Source of the DNA: Planctomycetaceae bacterium
GTDB lineage: Bacteria; Planctomycetota; Planctomycetia; Pirellulales; Thermoguttaceae
Direction: 5' to 3'
Length of the DNA stretch: 6,639 nucleotides
Assembly: GCA_031256755.1 (NCBI GenBank)
Contig: JAIRPZ010000180.1
Coordinates: 1 to 6,639 of the forward strand
This document shows positions 1-6,190 of the stretch, piece after piece (position 1 is the stretch's first letter; each line of letters opens with the position of its first letter). The notes beneath the pieces are model-generated. The model was not told the origin of the DNA. It saw only the letters and a program-made list of their open reading frames with translations, and ran no database searches. A program made the position numbers and the translations under genes.

Positions 1-26
1 GTTTATTTTTTTTCTAAAATAAAAAG

Positions 27-47
27 CCGGTACTTTATTTTTACCGG
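27..47. terminator. Small hairpin in an AT-rich leader, possible terminator of an upstream gene
   Basis: CCGGTA (27-32) and TACCGG (42-47) form a perfect 6-bp stem around a 9-nt loop, with A-rich sequence before it and T-rich sequence after it. On the + strand the stem is followed by ATACTTTTCC, a mediocre U-tract. On the - strand it is followed by CTTTTTATTTT, a much better one, although no minus-strand gene is seen to its right. The simplest reading is the terminator of a plus-strand gene lying before the window. It could also be a leader structure of the DUF1080 gene that starts at 92. Confidence 0.35.
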
Positions 48-91
48 ATACTTTTCCTGCGTTTTCCGCAAACACTAACAACACATTAACG

Positions 92-784
92 ATGATGAGA
101 ACAACAGCAATGAGAACAATGATTTTTGCGTTTGTCATTTTCTTTGCCGCTTGGACAGCAGTGGCAGAAGACAAATTCGAGCCGATTTTTAACGGCAAAG
201 ACCTGACCGGCTGGGAAGGGATTTCCGGCGGATGGGAAGTGAAAGACGGTTGTATTGTCGGCGAGAGTACGCCGGAAAAGCCGTGCAAACAGTCGCATTA
301 TCTTTATTACAGCGGCGGCGACATCGGCAATTTTCACCTGAAACTGAAATTCCGTCTGCAAGGAAAAGGAGGCAATTCCGGCATCCAGTTCCGCAGTGAA
401 AAACGTCCGAACTGGAATACTTACGGATACCAGGCCGATGTCGATGAAAGCGGTAAATGGGTCGGCTGCTTGTATCATCATAAAAGAGGTGCGGTCGTGG
501 AACGGGGTTTTGACAGCAAGATTTCCGCAGACGGCAAAGCGGAGAAAAAGTCATTCGCCGACTCTGCCGAACTCCTGAAAATTTACAAGCCGGGAGAATG
601 GAACGAATACGAAGTGATTGCAGACGGAACGGTGATTACCTTATTGATTAACGGTAAGATGATGTGCCGTGTTGATGACCAAAACGCCGCGGATGCGCCG
701 AAAACCGGTATTATTGCTCTTCAAATGCACCAAGGTCCGCCGATGAAAGTAGAATTCAAAGATATTGAATTGAAAAAATTCTGA
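92..784 (+). CDS. Secreted DUF1080 / 3-keto-disaccharide hydrolase domain protein
   Basis: This 230-residue protein is a single exported domain of the DUF1080 family (PF06439, now called 3-keto-disaccharide hydrolase), which has a concanavalin A-like beta-sandwich fold. Residues 1-25 look like a signal peptide: Arg at 3 and 8, a hydrophobic run at about 10-23, and an AVA-E cleavage site after 25. The mature part opens with the family hallmark FNGKDLTGW (33-41). It continues with GNSGIQFRS (94-102) and YGYQADV (111-117), followed by a WNEYEV strand and a LLINGK turn, and ends with an IALQMHQGPPMKVEFKDIEL strand pair that closes the sandwich. Family members are abundant in Planctomycetes and Bacteroidetes; some cleave 3-keto-glycosides, but many are untested. 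Which substrate this one uses cannot be read from the sequence. Four in-frame ATGs (92, 95, 110, 119) compete. None has a Shine-Dalgarno sequence, and all keep the signal peptide core, so the exact start is uncertain by up to nine residues. It appears to be transcribed alone. Confidence 0.9.
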   Translation: MMRTTAMRTMIFAFVIFFAAWTAVAEDKFEPIFNGKDLTGWEGISGGWEVKDGCIVGESTPEKPCKQSHYLYYSGGDIGNFHLKLKFRLQGKGGNSGIQFRSEKRPNWNTYGYQADVDESGKWVGCLYHHKRGAVVERGFDSKISADGKAEKKSFADSAELLKIYKPGEWNEYEVIADGTVITLLINGKMMCRVDDQNAADAPKTGIIALQMHQGPPMKVEFKDIELKKF

Positions 785-812
785 GCGGTTTTCCTCTGCC
801 ACTCTTTCTCTG

Positions 813-877
813 TTATGCCGTGCAGCAATTTTCATTCGGATGACTCTCTAAGATAGAAGAAAAATGCGGCGGCATAA
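813..877. repeat. Long imperfect inverted repeat between the DUF1080 gene and lepB
   Basis: TTATGCCG (813-820) is exactly complementary to CGGCATAA (870-877). The pairing continues inward after a small internal loop: GCA (825-827) with TGC (865-867), then TTTTC (829-833) with GAAAA (859-863), with single A/A mismatches, leaving a loop of roughly 837-855. No T-run follows on the + strand (the next bases are GCCAGTCCCC), so it does not look like a standard intrinsic terminator. It may be a terminator of another kind, an mRNA 3' end stabiliser of the DUF1080 transcript, or part of a small RNA. The remainder of the gap, up to 949, holds no gene that I can support. Confidence 0.5.
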
Positions 878-937
878 GCCAGTCCCCGCAAAAGGGAACG
901 GTTGCAAGTCCGGCAAGTTATGATACACTTAAAAGAA

Positions 938-942
938 AAGGA
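938..942 (+). promoter_or_regulatory. Shine-Dalgarno sequence of lepB
   Basis: AAGGA lies 7 nt before the ATG at 950, which is ideal spacing. It decides the start of the signal peptidase in favour of 950 over the in-frame ATG at 920 or TTG at 902. A TATGAT hexamer at 919-924 could be the -10 element, with transcription starting near 931, but no good -35 is visible. This is the only clear Shine-Dalgarno sequence among the six genes. Confidence 0.6.
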
Positions 943-949
943 ATCCGCT

Positions 950-2743
950 ATGAATAAAGCAAATATCAGCACGCCGCAGCCGGTTATCGAGTCCGCCGGT
1001 TTCGTTCACAGTATTCGGGAATATGCCGAAGCCCTCGGCGTTGCCCTCGTTTTAGCGTTTCTGTTTAAGGCGTTTATTATCGAAGCATACAGTATTCCGA
1101 CCGGTTCGATGGCTTCGACCCTGATGGGACGGCACAAAGACGTGTTCTGCGAAGCGTGCGGTTTTCCTTTTCAACTCGGTGCCAGCAAAGAATCCAATGA
1201 AGGATCGGAAAATCCGAAACCCGCAGATTATTTGCCGCAAATCGTTGCCGGCACCTGTCCGCAATGCCAATACACGATGTATGTCGGACAAACTCCCGAC
1301 GGCAGAGCAAGCCGTGCGTCTTACAGCGGCGACCGGATTTTCGTCAACAAAAGCATCTTCAACTTCCGCGAACCAAGCCGATGGCACGTGACTGTGTTCC
1401 GCTATCCCGCCCGACCGCAAATCAATTATATCAAACGCCTCGTCGGTGTTGAAAATGAAACACTGCTGCTGCGCAACGGCGATGTGTTCGTCCGAAAAGA
1501 AGGGACGGACGAATTTAAAATACAGCGCAAACCGCTGCGGGCAATGCTCGCAATGCTCCGCCCTGTCGATGATAACGATTATGTGCTGCCGTCTCTGCAC
1601 AAACTCGGCTGGAAAACCCGATGGTACGGCGATGAGCAATCTTGGAACACCGCAAACGATTATAAATCTTTTGCCGGACATCATTCCGCAAAAGACGCAC
1701 CGGCTGATGAGACGGCATGGCTGCGTTTTCGTAACATTATTCCTTCATCCGCCGAGTGGAACAATCTTATGCAGGGCAAGTTGCCGGACAACGGCGAAAC
1801 CGGTACGCCGCTGCTTGTGACCGATTTCGTTGCCTATAATTCGCAGTGGACTTACGAACCGGAGTTCGGAATGCCTCATGAGATTCATGCACTTGACCTT
1901 GCCGGCGGAGAGAAAAAAATTGTTTGTCCGAAAAATCCGGCGGGATTCGGCTTGAATTGGGTCGGCGATTTGACGCTTTCCTGCCTGCTGCACGTGGAAC
2001 AAGCGTCGGGAACTGCCGTTTTTCGTTTAATCAAAGGGGGAATTGCTTTTCAATGTGAAATTGATCTTGCTTCGGGCAAGGCATCTTTTTCGATTCCCGG
2101 CGTGCCGGAGTTTGTCCCGTTTTCTGCGGACACACCGGTCAAAAAAACCGGTAAATACCGTATGATGTTTTGTAATATAGATGAAGAAATGCGTTTGATT
2201 GTCAACGGTAAAGAAACGGACACTGCCGGCAAAGGCGAATATGACGTATACTGCCGTCCCGGAACGCTGCTTGCAAGGGACAGACCGCCGACCGCATTGG
2301 ATTTGGAACCCGCCGCTGTCGGGATTCGGAACACGCAGGTCAAAGTGGAACACATAAAAATACAGCGCGATTTGTATTATATTTCCTGTGATGAAATGAC
2401 ATCCCGGCGGTGTGATTTAGAGAAACCGCCGTTCCGTCACGATTTTTCTTACGGCGAGGAAAGTATCCGCAAGGTTTTGTCTTCTCCTGACCGCTGGCAG
2501 GATTTCGGGAAGACGCAGGAAACGTTTTTTGAGTTGGGCAAGGGACAGTTTTTGATGCTCGGCGACAACAGCGCGGAAAGTAAGGACAGCCGTCTTTGGA
2601 CGGTCGACCGTATTCCGTATTATGTTGATCGGAAATTTCTGATCGGCGAGGCGGTTTTTGTTTATTGGCCCCACGGATTCCGAATTCCCGGCACCCGTCT
2701 TGCGCTGATTCCCAATCCGTCCAAAATGAGGTGGATCGATTAA
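950..2743 (+). CDS. lepB: Signal peptidase I (S26 family) with two large insertions
   Basis: This membrane serine protease cleaves signal peptides from exported proteins on the outer face of the cytoplasmic membrane. At 597 residues it is about twice the usual length. One N-terminal membrane segment (about 29-46) leads straight into the catalytic box IPTGSM, with Ser53 as nucleophile. GDRIFVNK (127-134) and the VFRYP strand follow, then the general-base lysine Lys162 in NYIKRLVGV. The last catalytic box, GDNSAESKDSR, lies far downstream at 538-548, followed by the closing GEAVFVYWP strand. The first insertion (about 61-125) carries CEAC (67-70) and CPQC (103-106), a zinc-ribbon-like pair. The second (about 175-530) includes a predicted beta-sandwich segment (about 325-470, with GDLTLS and RLIVNGK) resembling LamG/DUF1080-type concanavalin A-like folds; this is my reading of the pattern, not a database match. 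Similar enlarged S26 proteases are known from planctomycetes. All catalytic residues are present, so it should be active. Confidence 0.9.
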   Translation: MNKANISTPQPVIESAGFVHSIREYAEALGVALVLAFLFKAFIIEAYSIPTGSMASTLMGRHKDVFCEACGFPFQLGASKESNEGSENPKPADYLPQIVAGTCPQCQYTMYVGQTPDGRASRASYSGDRIFVNKSIFNFREPSRWHVTVFRYPARPQINYIKRLVGVENETLLLRNGDVFVRKEGTDEFKIQRKPLRAMLAMLRPVDDNDYVLPSLHKLGWKTRWYGDEQSWNTANDYKSFAGHHSAKDAPADETAWLRFRNIIPSSAEWNNLMQGKLPDNGETGTPLLVTDFVAYNSQWTYEPEFGMPHEIHALDLAGGEKKIVCPKNPAGFGLNWVGDLTLSCLLHVEQASGTAVFRLIKGGIAFQCEIDLASGKASFSIPGVPEFVPFSADTPVKKTGKYRMMFCNIDEEMRLIVNGKETDTAGKGEYDVYCRPGTLLARDRPPTALDLEPAAVGIRNTQVKVEHIKIQRDLYYISCDEMTSRRCDLEKPPFRHDFSYGEESIRKVLSSPDRWQDFGKTQETFFELGKGQFLMLGDNSAESKDSRLWTVDRIPYYVDRKFLIGEAVFVYWPHGFRIPGTRLALIPNPSKMRWID

Positions 2744-2783
2744 CAGCGGATCGATTGGTTTGATCATCATCTCTTCCGATCCG
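2733..2783. repeat. GGATCGATT direct repeat with a facing inverted copy around the lepB stop
   Basis: GGATCGATT occurs at 2733-2741 (overlapping the last codons and stop of lepB) and again at 2748-2756, 15 bp apart. A reversed copy follows: CGGATCG (2747-2753) is perfectly complementary to CGATCCG (2777-2783), giving a 7-bp stem with a 23-nt loop that abuts the TATAAT box of der. It could be an operator or a weak transcript-end hairpin between lepB and der. No poly-T follows, so intrinsic termination is unlikely. Confidence 0.4.
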
Positions 2784-2784
2784 T

Positions 2785-2790
2785 TATAAT
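2785..2790 (+). promoter_or_regulatory. Consensus -10 box of der at leaderless distance
   Basis: A perfect TATAAT ends 7 nt before the der ATG at 2798, so transcription would be expected to start at or within a base or two of the start codon. The box lies inside the inverted repeat CCGTT (2781-2785) and AACGG (2792-2796). The best -35 candidate, TTGATC (2760-2765), has a long 19-nt spacer. No Shine-Dalgarno sequence is present, which fits a leaderless message. der may also be reached by read-through from lepB. Confidence 0.5.
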
Positions 2791-2797
2791 AAACGGC

Positions 2798-4189
2798 ATG
2801 TCTATACCTAAAATTGCGATAGTCGGTCGTCCGAATGTCGGAAAATCAAGCATTTTTAACTGGCTCATCGGCCAGCGGGTCTCCATTGTTGACCCGACAG
2901 CCGGTGTCACCCGCGACCGTATTTCCTTTCTGCTCGACCTCAATGACGAAGGAGAAGAACCGCAACTGATCGAACTGATCGACACCGGCGGCATCGGAAT
3001 TGTTGACGAAGATAACCTTTCCGAACATATCGAAGAACAAATTCAAACCGCACTCCGCACAGCCGATTTGATCCTTTTTGTGGTTTCGGCAAAAGACGGT
3101 ATCGTTCCGCTGGACACTCATGTTGCCGAAAAACTCCGCAAACTTTCCTGCCCTGTCATTCTTGCGGTCAACAAAGCCGACAACGAACAGGATGAACGCA
3201 GCACCGGTGAATTTCAACGTTTCGGCTGGGACGTTCTTGCCGTCAGTGCGCTGCAAAAAAAAGGACGTGTCCATTTGACCGAAACGATTCGGGAAACCTT
3301 ATTGCAGCATCACCATTTCACCGTTTGCTCCGGTGAAAACGAAACCGAACAGGAAGAACCGGTGATGAAAATAGCGGTTGTCGGCAGACGCAATGCAGGC
3401 AAAAGTACGTTCATTAACACGCTGCTGCAAGAGGAACGGGTTATTGCCAGCGATGTTCCCGGCACAACCCGCGATGCCGTTGATGTCCGGTTTGAAATGG
3501 ACGGCAAAACGTTCATTGCGATAGACACGCCCGGCTTTCTACGCCGCAAGGGAATGAAAACGGACTTGCAGTTTTACAGCACGAACCGGGCGGAAAAAAG
3601 TATTCAGCGTGCCGATGTGGTCCTGCTTTTTTTTGAAGCCAATTCGCAACTGCAAGCAACCGAGCGTCAACTTGTCGGGTTCATCCGGCAATCGATGAAG
3701 CCCTGTATTTTCACGGTCAATAAGTGGGACACAATGGCTGGTCAAATGCCGACGGAACGCTGGGGGGACTATCTGCGGGAAACGTTTAACGACTTGAATT
3801 ACGTCCCGATTGCTTTTATTACCGGCAAAACAGGAAAGAATGTGAAGATGCTTTTGAACCATGCGCAAATGCTGTTTCATCAATCCCGGCAGCGGATTTC
3901 GACTGCGCAATTGAACAAATTAGTCACGGCGGCATTGGAAAACAATCCGCCGCCGCTGCATCATTTTCACAAGGTCAAGATTTATTACGCTTCGCAGGTG
4001 GACATTTCCCCGCCGACGATTGTTTGTCATTGCAATATGCCGGATGCTTTTTCGGCACCCTATCAGCGGTATTTGCTTAATTTTCTTCGGGACGAATTGC
4101 CTTTCGGCGAGGTACCGGTTCGGTTGCTGTTCCGCAAACGGGAATCCGCCGACGCAAAAGACGAAATCGAAAAAACAAGAGGGACATGA
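2798..4189 (+). CDS. der: Ribosome biogenesis GTPase Der (EngA)
   Basis: Der is an essential GTPase with two G domains in tandem that helps assemble the 50S ribosomal subunit in the cytoplasm. The 463 residues match the family's normal length. G domain 1 shows GRPNVGKS (10-17), the switch I VTRDR, DTGG (62-65), NKAD (125-128) and SAL (150-152). An acidic linker (about 175-190) leads to G domain 2, with GRRNAGKST (196-204), GTTRD, DTPG (243-246) and NKWD (308-311). The C-terminal ~90 residues form the KH-like RNA-binding domain, including the typical PPTIVCHCNMPD and YQRYLLNFLRDEL stretches, and end in a charged tail. Two departures from the textbook form stand out: Arg-Ala in place of Pro-Val in the second P-loop, and TGKTGKN where SALxGxG is usual in the second G5. 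Neither removes the invariant GKST, so function is probably kept. The gene starts 54 nt after lepB but appears to have its own promoter. Confidence 0.96.
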   Translation: MSIPKIAIVGRPNVGKSSIFNWLIGQRVSIVDPTAGVTRDRISFLLDLNDEGEEPQLIELIDTGGIGIVDEDNLSEHIEEQIQTALRTADLILFVVSAKDGIVPLDTHVAEKLRKLSCPVILAVNKADNEQDERSTGEFQRFGWDVLAVSALQKKGRVHLTETIRETLLQHHHFTVCSGENETEQEEPVMKIAVVGRRNAGKSTFINTLLQEERVIASDVPGTTRDAVDVRFEMDGKTFIAIDTPGFLRRKGMKTDLQFYSTNRAEKSIQRADVVLLFFEANSQLQATERQLVGFIRQSMKPCIFTVNKWDTMAGQMPTERWGDYLRETFNDLNYVPIAFITGKTGKNVKMLLNHAQMLFHQSRQRISTAQLNKLVTAALENNPPPLHHFHKVKIYYASQVDISPPTIVCHCNMPDAFSAPYQRYLLNFLRDELPFGEVPVRLLFRKRESADAKDEIEKTRGT

Positions 4190-4452
4190 GCAATGCCGGA
4201 AACAAGGGCTGTTCAAGTTATATGTGTGATTTCATTGATTGATGATAACACTTCTATTGAACGATGACACTTCATTTTTTTCATACGTCAAAATCCGGCG
4301 GACGTAGTTCCGGCTGTTGGTGCGCTGTTGACGCAATATTACGGTTAACCGGTCTTCAGCAAAGAAATCAAACGTCTTCGATAGGAGCGGAACTCTGTCC
4401 TGTCATTTATAAAAAACCGGCAGCAGACGGACAATTCTATCGGAAATAGACT
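4190..4452. other. Intergenic stretch after der with no supported gene
   Basis: This is the larger part of the 346-nt gap between the convergent genes der and rplK. One plus-strand reading frame (4264-4449, 61 codons, starting MTLHFFHTSK) is open, but it has no ribosome-binding site, resembles no family I know and has an unremarkable composition, so I do not call it a gene. Just before and across its ATG is an imperfect tandem repeat: ATTGATTGATGATAACACTTC (first 20 bases from 4234) and ATTGAACGATGACACTTC (4256-4273). A 10-bp palindrome, CGGTTAACCG, lies at 4342-4351. No hairpin with a T-run is seen immediately after der. Confidence 0.4.
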
Positions 4453-4491
4453 AAAAAGCCGATAACCTTTCATAATCCGGTCATCGGCTTT
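4453..4491 (-). terminator. Rho-independent terminator of rplK
   Basis: AAAGCCGAT (4455-4463) and ATCGGCTTT (4483-4491) make a perfect 9-bp stem, extended by ACC/GGT (4465-4467 and 4479-4481) across one mismatch. Read on the - strand the stem ends in TTTTT (4457 back to 4453), a proper U-tract, about 45 nt beyond the rplK stop. It therefore ends a transcript carrying rplK alone. On the + strand only TTT followed by CCC is present, so termination of der transcripts here would be weaker. Confidence 0.8.
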
Positions 4492-4535
4492 CCCATTATT
4501 TACGGCTGTTTTGCTTTCGTTATTCCGACAACCGG

Positions 4536-4961
4536 TTATTCCACAACGTCGAGTCCCATACTTCGCGCCGTTCCGGCAAGAATATTCCGTGCGGCTTCGG
4601 CAGAACGGGCGTTGAGGTCTTTCATTTTTTTTGCGGCAACGTCATCAATTTGTTTTTTCGTAATTTGTCCGACTTTGACCCGCGGCACGTCACCGCTGCC
4701 GTTCACAATGCCCGCTGCCTGTTTCAGCAGATCAACGCTGTGCGGTGTCTTTGTTTCAAGTTCAAAAGTCCGGTCGCTGTATACTCTGACGACAACAGGA
4801 ATCCGCATACCGAGGTCTCCCTTTGTCCGCTCGTTAAACTGCTGAACAAATTGGCTCAAATTAAGCCCGTACTTTCCCAAAGCCGTACCGACCGGCGGGG
4901 CTGCCGTTGCCTGACCGCCTTTTGCATGAAAACGAACCGTTGCTGTTAATTGCTTTGCCAT
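4536..4961 (-). CDS. rplK: 50S ribosomal protein L11
   Basis: L11 binds the GTPase-associated region of 23S rRNA at the base of the L7/L12 stalk and takes part in factor-dependent GTP hydrolysis and the stringent response. The 141 residues match the family length exactly. Visible features are the N-terminal GGQATAAPPVGTALGKYGLNL with its proline pair (the flexible NTD), the strand IPVVVRVYSDRTFEL, LLKQAAG, KVGQITKKQ, and the C-terminal signature GTARSMGLDV. The NTD and the NLSQFVQQFNERTK helix resemble planctomycete L11. TPH replaces the more common TPP before the LLKQAAG helix, and the second proline of the usual ATPAPP is Ala, both mild changes. The gene stands alone: its own promoter lies upstream, a terminator lies directly downstream, and neither nusG nor rplA is adjacent. 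The start codon lacks a Shine-Dalgarno sequence (AATCAGAAAAA precedes it). Confidence 0.97.
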   Translation of the reverse strand: MAKQLTATVRFHAKGGQATAAPPVGTALGKYGLNLSQFVQQFNERTKGDLGMRIPVVVRVYSDRTFELETKTPHSVDLLKQAAGIVNGSGDVPRVKVGQITKKQIDDVAAKKMKDLNARSAEAARNILAGTARSMGLDVVE

Positions 4962-4991
4962 TTTTTCTGATTGACCGCTTTCTCAAGATTT

Positions 4992-5005
4992 CGGCAAAAG
5001 TGCCG
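4992..5005. promoter_or_regulatory. Tetraloop hairpin in the rplK leader
   Basis: CGGCA (4992-4996) and TGCCG (5001-5005) form a perfect 5-bp stem with a 4-nt loop, inside the roughly 57-nt untranslated leader predicted for rplK. It may affect translation or be a ribosomal-protein binding site, since L11 operons in other bacteria are controlled through leader RNA. The motif is short and no binding-site match can be shown. Confidence 0.3.
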
Positions 5006-5024
5006 TTCCACGAAAACCGCCCTT

Positions 5025-5052
5025 ATTTTAACCCGAAATGCGGTTTTGTAAA
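5025..5052 (-). promoter_or_regulatory. Sigma-70-type promoter of rplK
   Basis: Read on the - strand, TTTACA (5052-5047) and TAAAAT (5030-5025) are separated by 16 nt, close to the TTGACA/TATAAT consensus. Transcription would begin near 5018, leaving a leader of about 57 nt before the L11 start codon. Its presence supports rplK being transcribed on its own instead of from a secE-nusG operon. Confidence 0.6.
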
Positions 5053-5096
5053 GTCCCCCCGTTCCGGCGTTCCCGATATACTTTGCCGCTGTTTTG

Positions 5097-5105
5097 TGAT
5101 AGAAT
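5097..5105 (+). promoter_or_regulatory. Extended -10 box of cysA
   Basis: TGATAGAAT is an extended -10 (TG, one base, then the hexamer TAGAAT) that ends 9 nt before the cysA ATG at 5115. No good -35 stands upstream, which extended -10 promoters tolerate. The message would start only about two or three bases before the ATG, and no Shine-Dalgarno sequence is seen. It is divergent from the rplK promoter, with the two -10 elements about 70 bp apart. Confidence 0.4.
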
Positions 5106-5114
5106 CATAAACCT

Positions 5115-6170
5115 ATGGGTATTGAAGTCAAAAAAATCACGAAAAAATTCGGCAGTTTTACCGCATTGGACAATGTCTGTTTGAAAATTGCCGACGGAGA
5201 ACTTGTCGCGCTGCTCGGTCCCTCCGGTTCTGGAAAAACAACTCTGCTGCGGATCATTGCCGGTCTCGAAGAATTCGATCCCGCTGCCGGTACGGATATT
5301 CTGTTCCAAAACAGAAGCGTTATCGGCAACAAAGTCGGCGAGCGGCGTGTCGGCTTTGTTTTTCAGCATTATGCTCTTTTTCGGCATATGCGGGTTTTCG
5401 ATAATATTGCCTTCGGTTTGCGGGTACGGCGAGGAAAAGACCGGCTGCCGGCAAACGAAATCACAAAAAGAGTGATGGAATTGATCCGTCTGATCCAACT
5501 TGACGGTTTGGAATACCGTTATCCCGATCAACTTTCCGGCGGACAGCGGCAGCGGGTCGCTCTTGCCCGGGCGTTGGCAATTGAACCGAAATTTTTACTC
5601 TTGGACGAACCATTCGGCGCATTAGATGCAAAAGTCCGTCAAAATCTCCGCCGCTGGCTGCGCCGCCTGCACGACAGTATCAAATTAACCAGCGTATTTG
5701 TGACCCACGATCAGGAAGAAGCATTGGAACTTGCTGACAGGGTTGTGGTTATGAACCGCGGGAAAATTGAACAGGAAGGTACACCGAATGAGGTGTTTCA
5801 CCATCCGAAAAATAAGTTTGTCATTGAATTTCTCGGCAACGTTAATTTATTTCACGGGCGGATGGATTCCGGCGATAGTTCGTCTGACAGTGCCGGGCAG
5901 GGAACGCATATCCCGTATTTCGTCCGTCCGCATGAAATTGATTTGTACCGGGAAAATCCGAAAGCGGGCGGAATTCAGGCGGTGGTACGCCGGGTTCAAC
6001 TTGCCGGTGCCATTGCAAAAATCGAACTGGAAGACACCGGCGGCAAGGATGTTTTTGTCGAAATGTCGCACGAAAAGTACGCCGTTCATCATTTTAAGCC
6101 CGGCGAATCGGTCTTTATCGTTCCGCAAAAAAAAGTCGTCTTTGAATTTGCGGAGGATTACAATATTTGA
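5115..6170 (+). CDS. cysA: CysA-type ABC transporter ATP-binding protein (sulfate/molybdate group)
   Basis: This is the cytoplasmic ATPase subunit of an importer of the CysA/PotA/MalK group. Within its 351 residues are Walker A GPSGSGKTT (35-43), the Q-loop VFQHYALF (82-89, Gln84), the ABC signature LSGGQRQR (140-147), Walker B LLLDEP (161-166, with Glu165), the D-loop GALD and the switch His198 in VTHDQEEA. The C-terminal ~115 residues form the regulatory TOBE-type domain. Its opening EFLGNVNLFHGR and the later FVRPHEIDL are typical of CysA, the subunit of the sulfate/thiosulfate importer, which is why I favour sulfate over polyamine or sugar. The whole ATPase core is intact. No permease (cysT, cysW) or binding-protein gene is adjacent: rplK is divergent on one side and a secreted glycosidase follows on the other. 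Its partners must therefore be encoded elsewhere. The substrate is an inference from the C-terminal domain. Confidence 0.9.
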   Translation: MGIEVKKITKKFGSFTALDNVCLKIADGELVALLGPSGSGKTTLLRIIAGLEEFDPAAGTDILFQNRSVIGNKVGERRVGFVFQHYALFRHMRVFDNIAFGLRVRRGKDRLPANEITKRVMELIRLIQLDGLEYRYPDQLSGGQRQRVALARALAIEPKFLLLDEPFGALDAKVRQNLRRWLRRLHDSIKLTSVFVTHDQEEALELADRVVVMNRGKIEQEGTPNEVFHHPKNKFVIEFLGNVNLFHGRMDSGDSSSDSAGQGTHIPYFVRPHEIDLYRENPKAGGIQAVVRRVQLAGAIAKIELEDTGGKDVFVEMSHEKYAVHHFKPGESVFIVPQKKVVFEFAEDYNI

Positions 6171-6190
6171 AAAACTGCTTCGGGCTTTTG

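Noticed and set aside
899..912. tRNA T-arm-like CGG-TTGCAAGT-CCG
   Set aside because: The loop has 8 nt instead of 7, and no acceptor, D or anticodon arms can be placed around it.
881..922. Cobalamin-riboswitch-like words (CCCCGC, GGGAA, GGTTGCAAGTCCGG) upstream of lepB
   Set aside because: The words occur in the wrong order and the conserved GCCACTG box is missing; lepB is also not a plausible target.
902..949. Upstream TTG (902) and ATG (920) starts for the signal peptidase
   Set aside because: The AAGGA Shine-Dalgarno sequence at 938-942 fits ATG 950, and the extra residues add nothing typical of the family.
1052..1684. Long minus-strand open frame inside lepB
   Set aside because: It lies opposite a gene with intact catalytic motifs and has no recognisable protein features; it is a shadow frame.
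4264..4449. 61-codon open frame after der
   Set aside because: It has no ribosome-binding site, no family resemblance and no coding-like pattern; a frame of this length is expected by chance.
6171..6190. Terminator-like AAAACTGCTTCGGGCTTTTG after cysA
   Set aside because: The stem can form only two consecutive base pairs around the TTCGG loop, so it is too weak to call.
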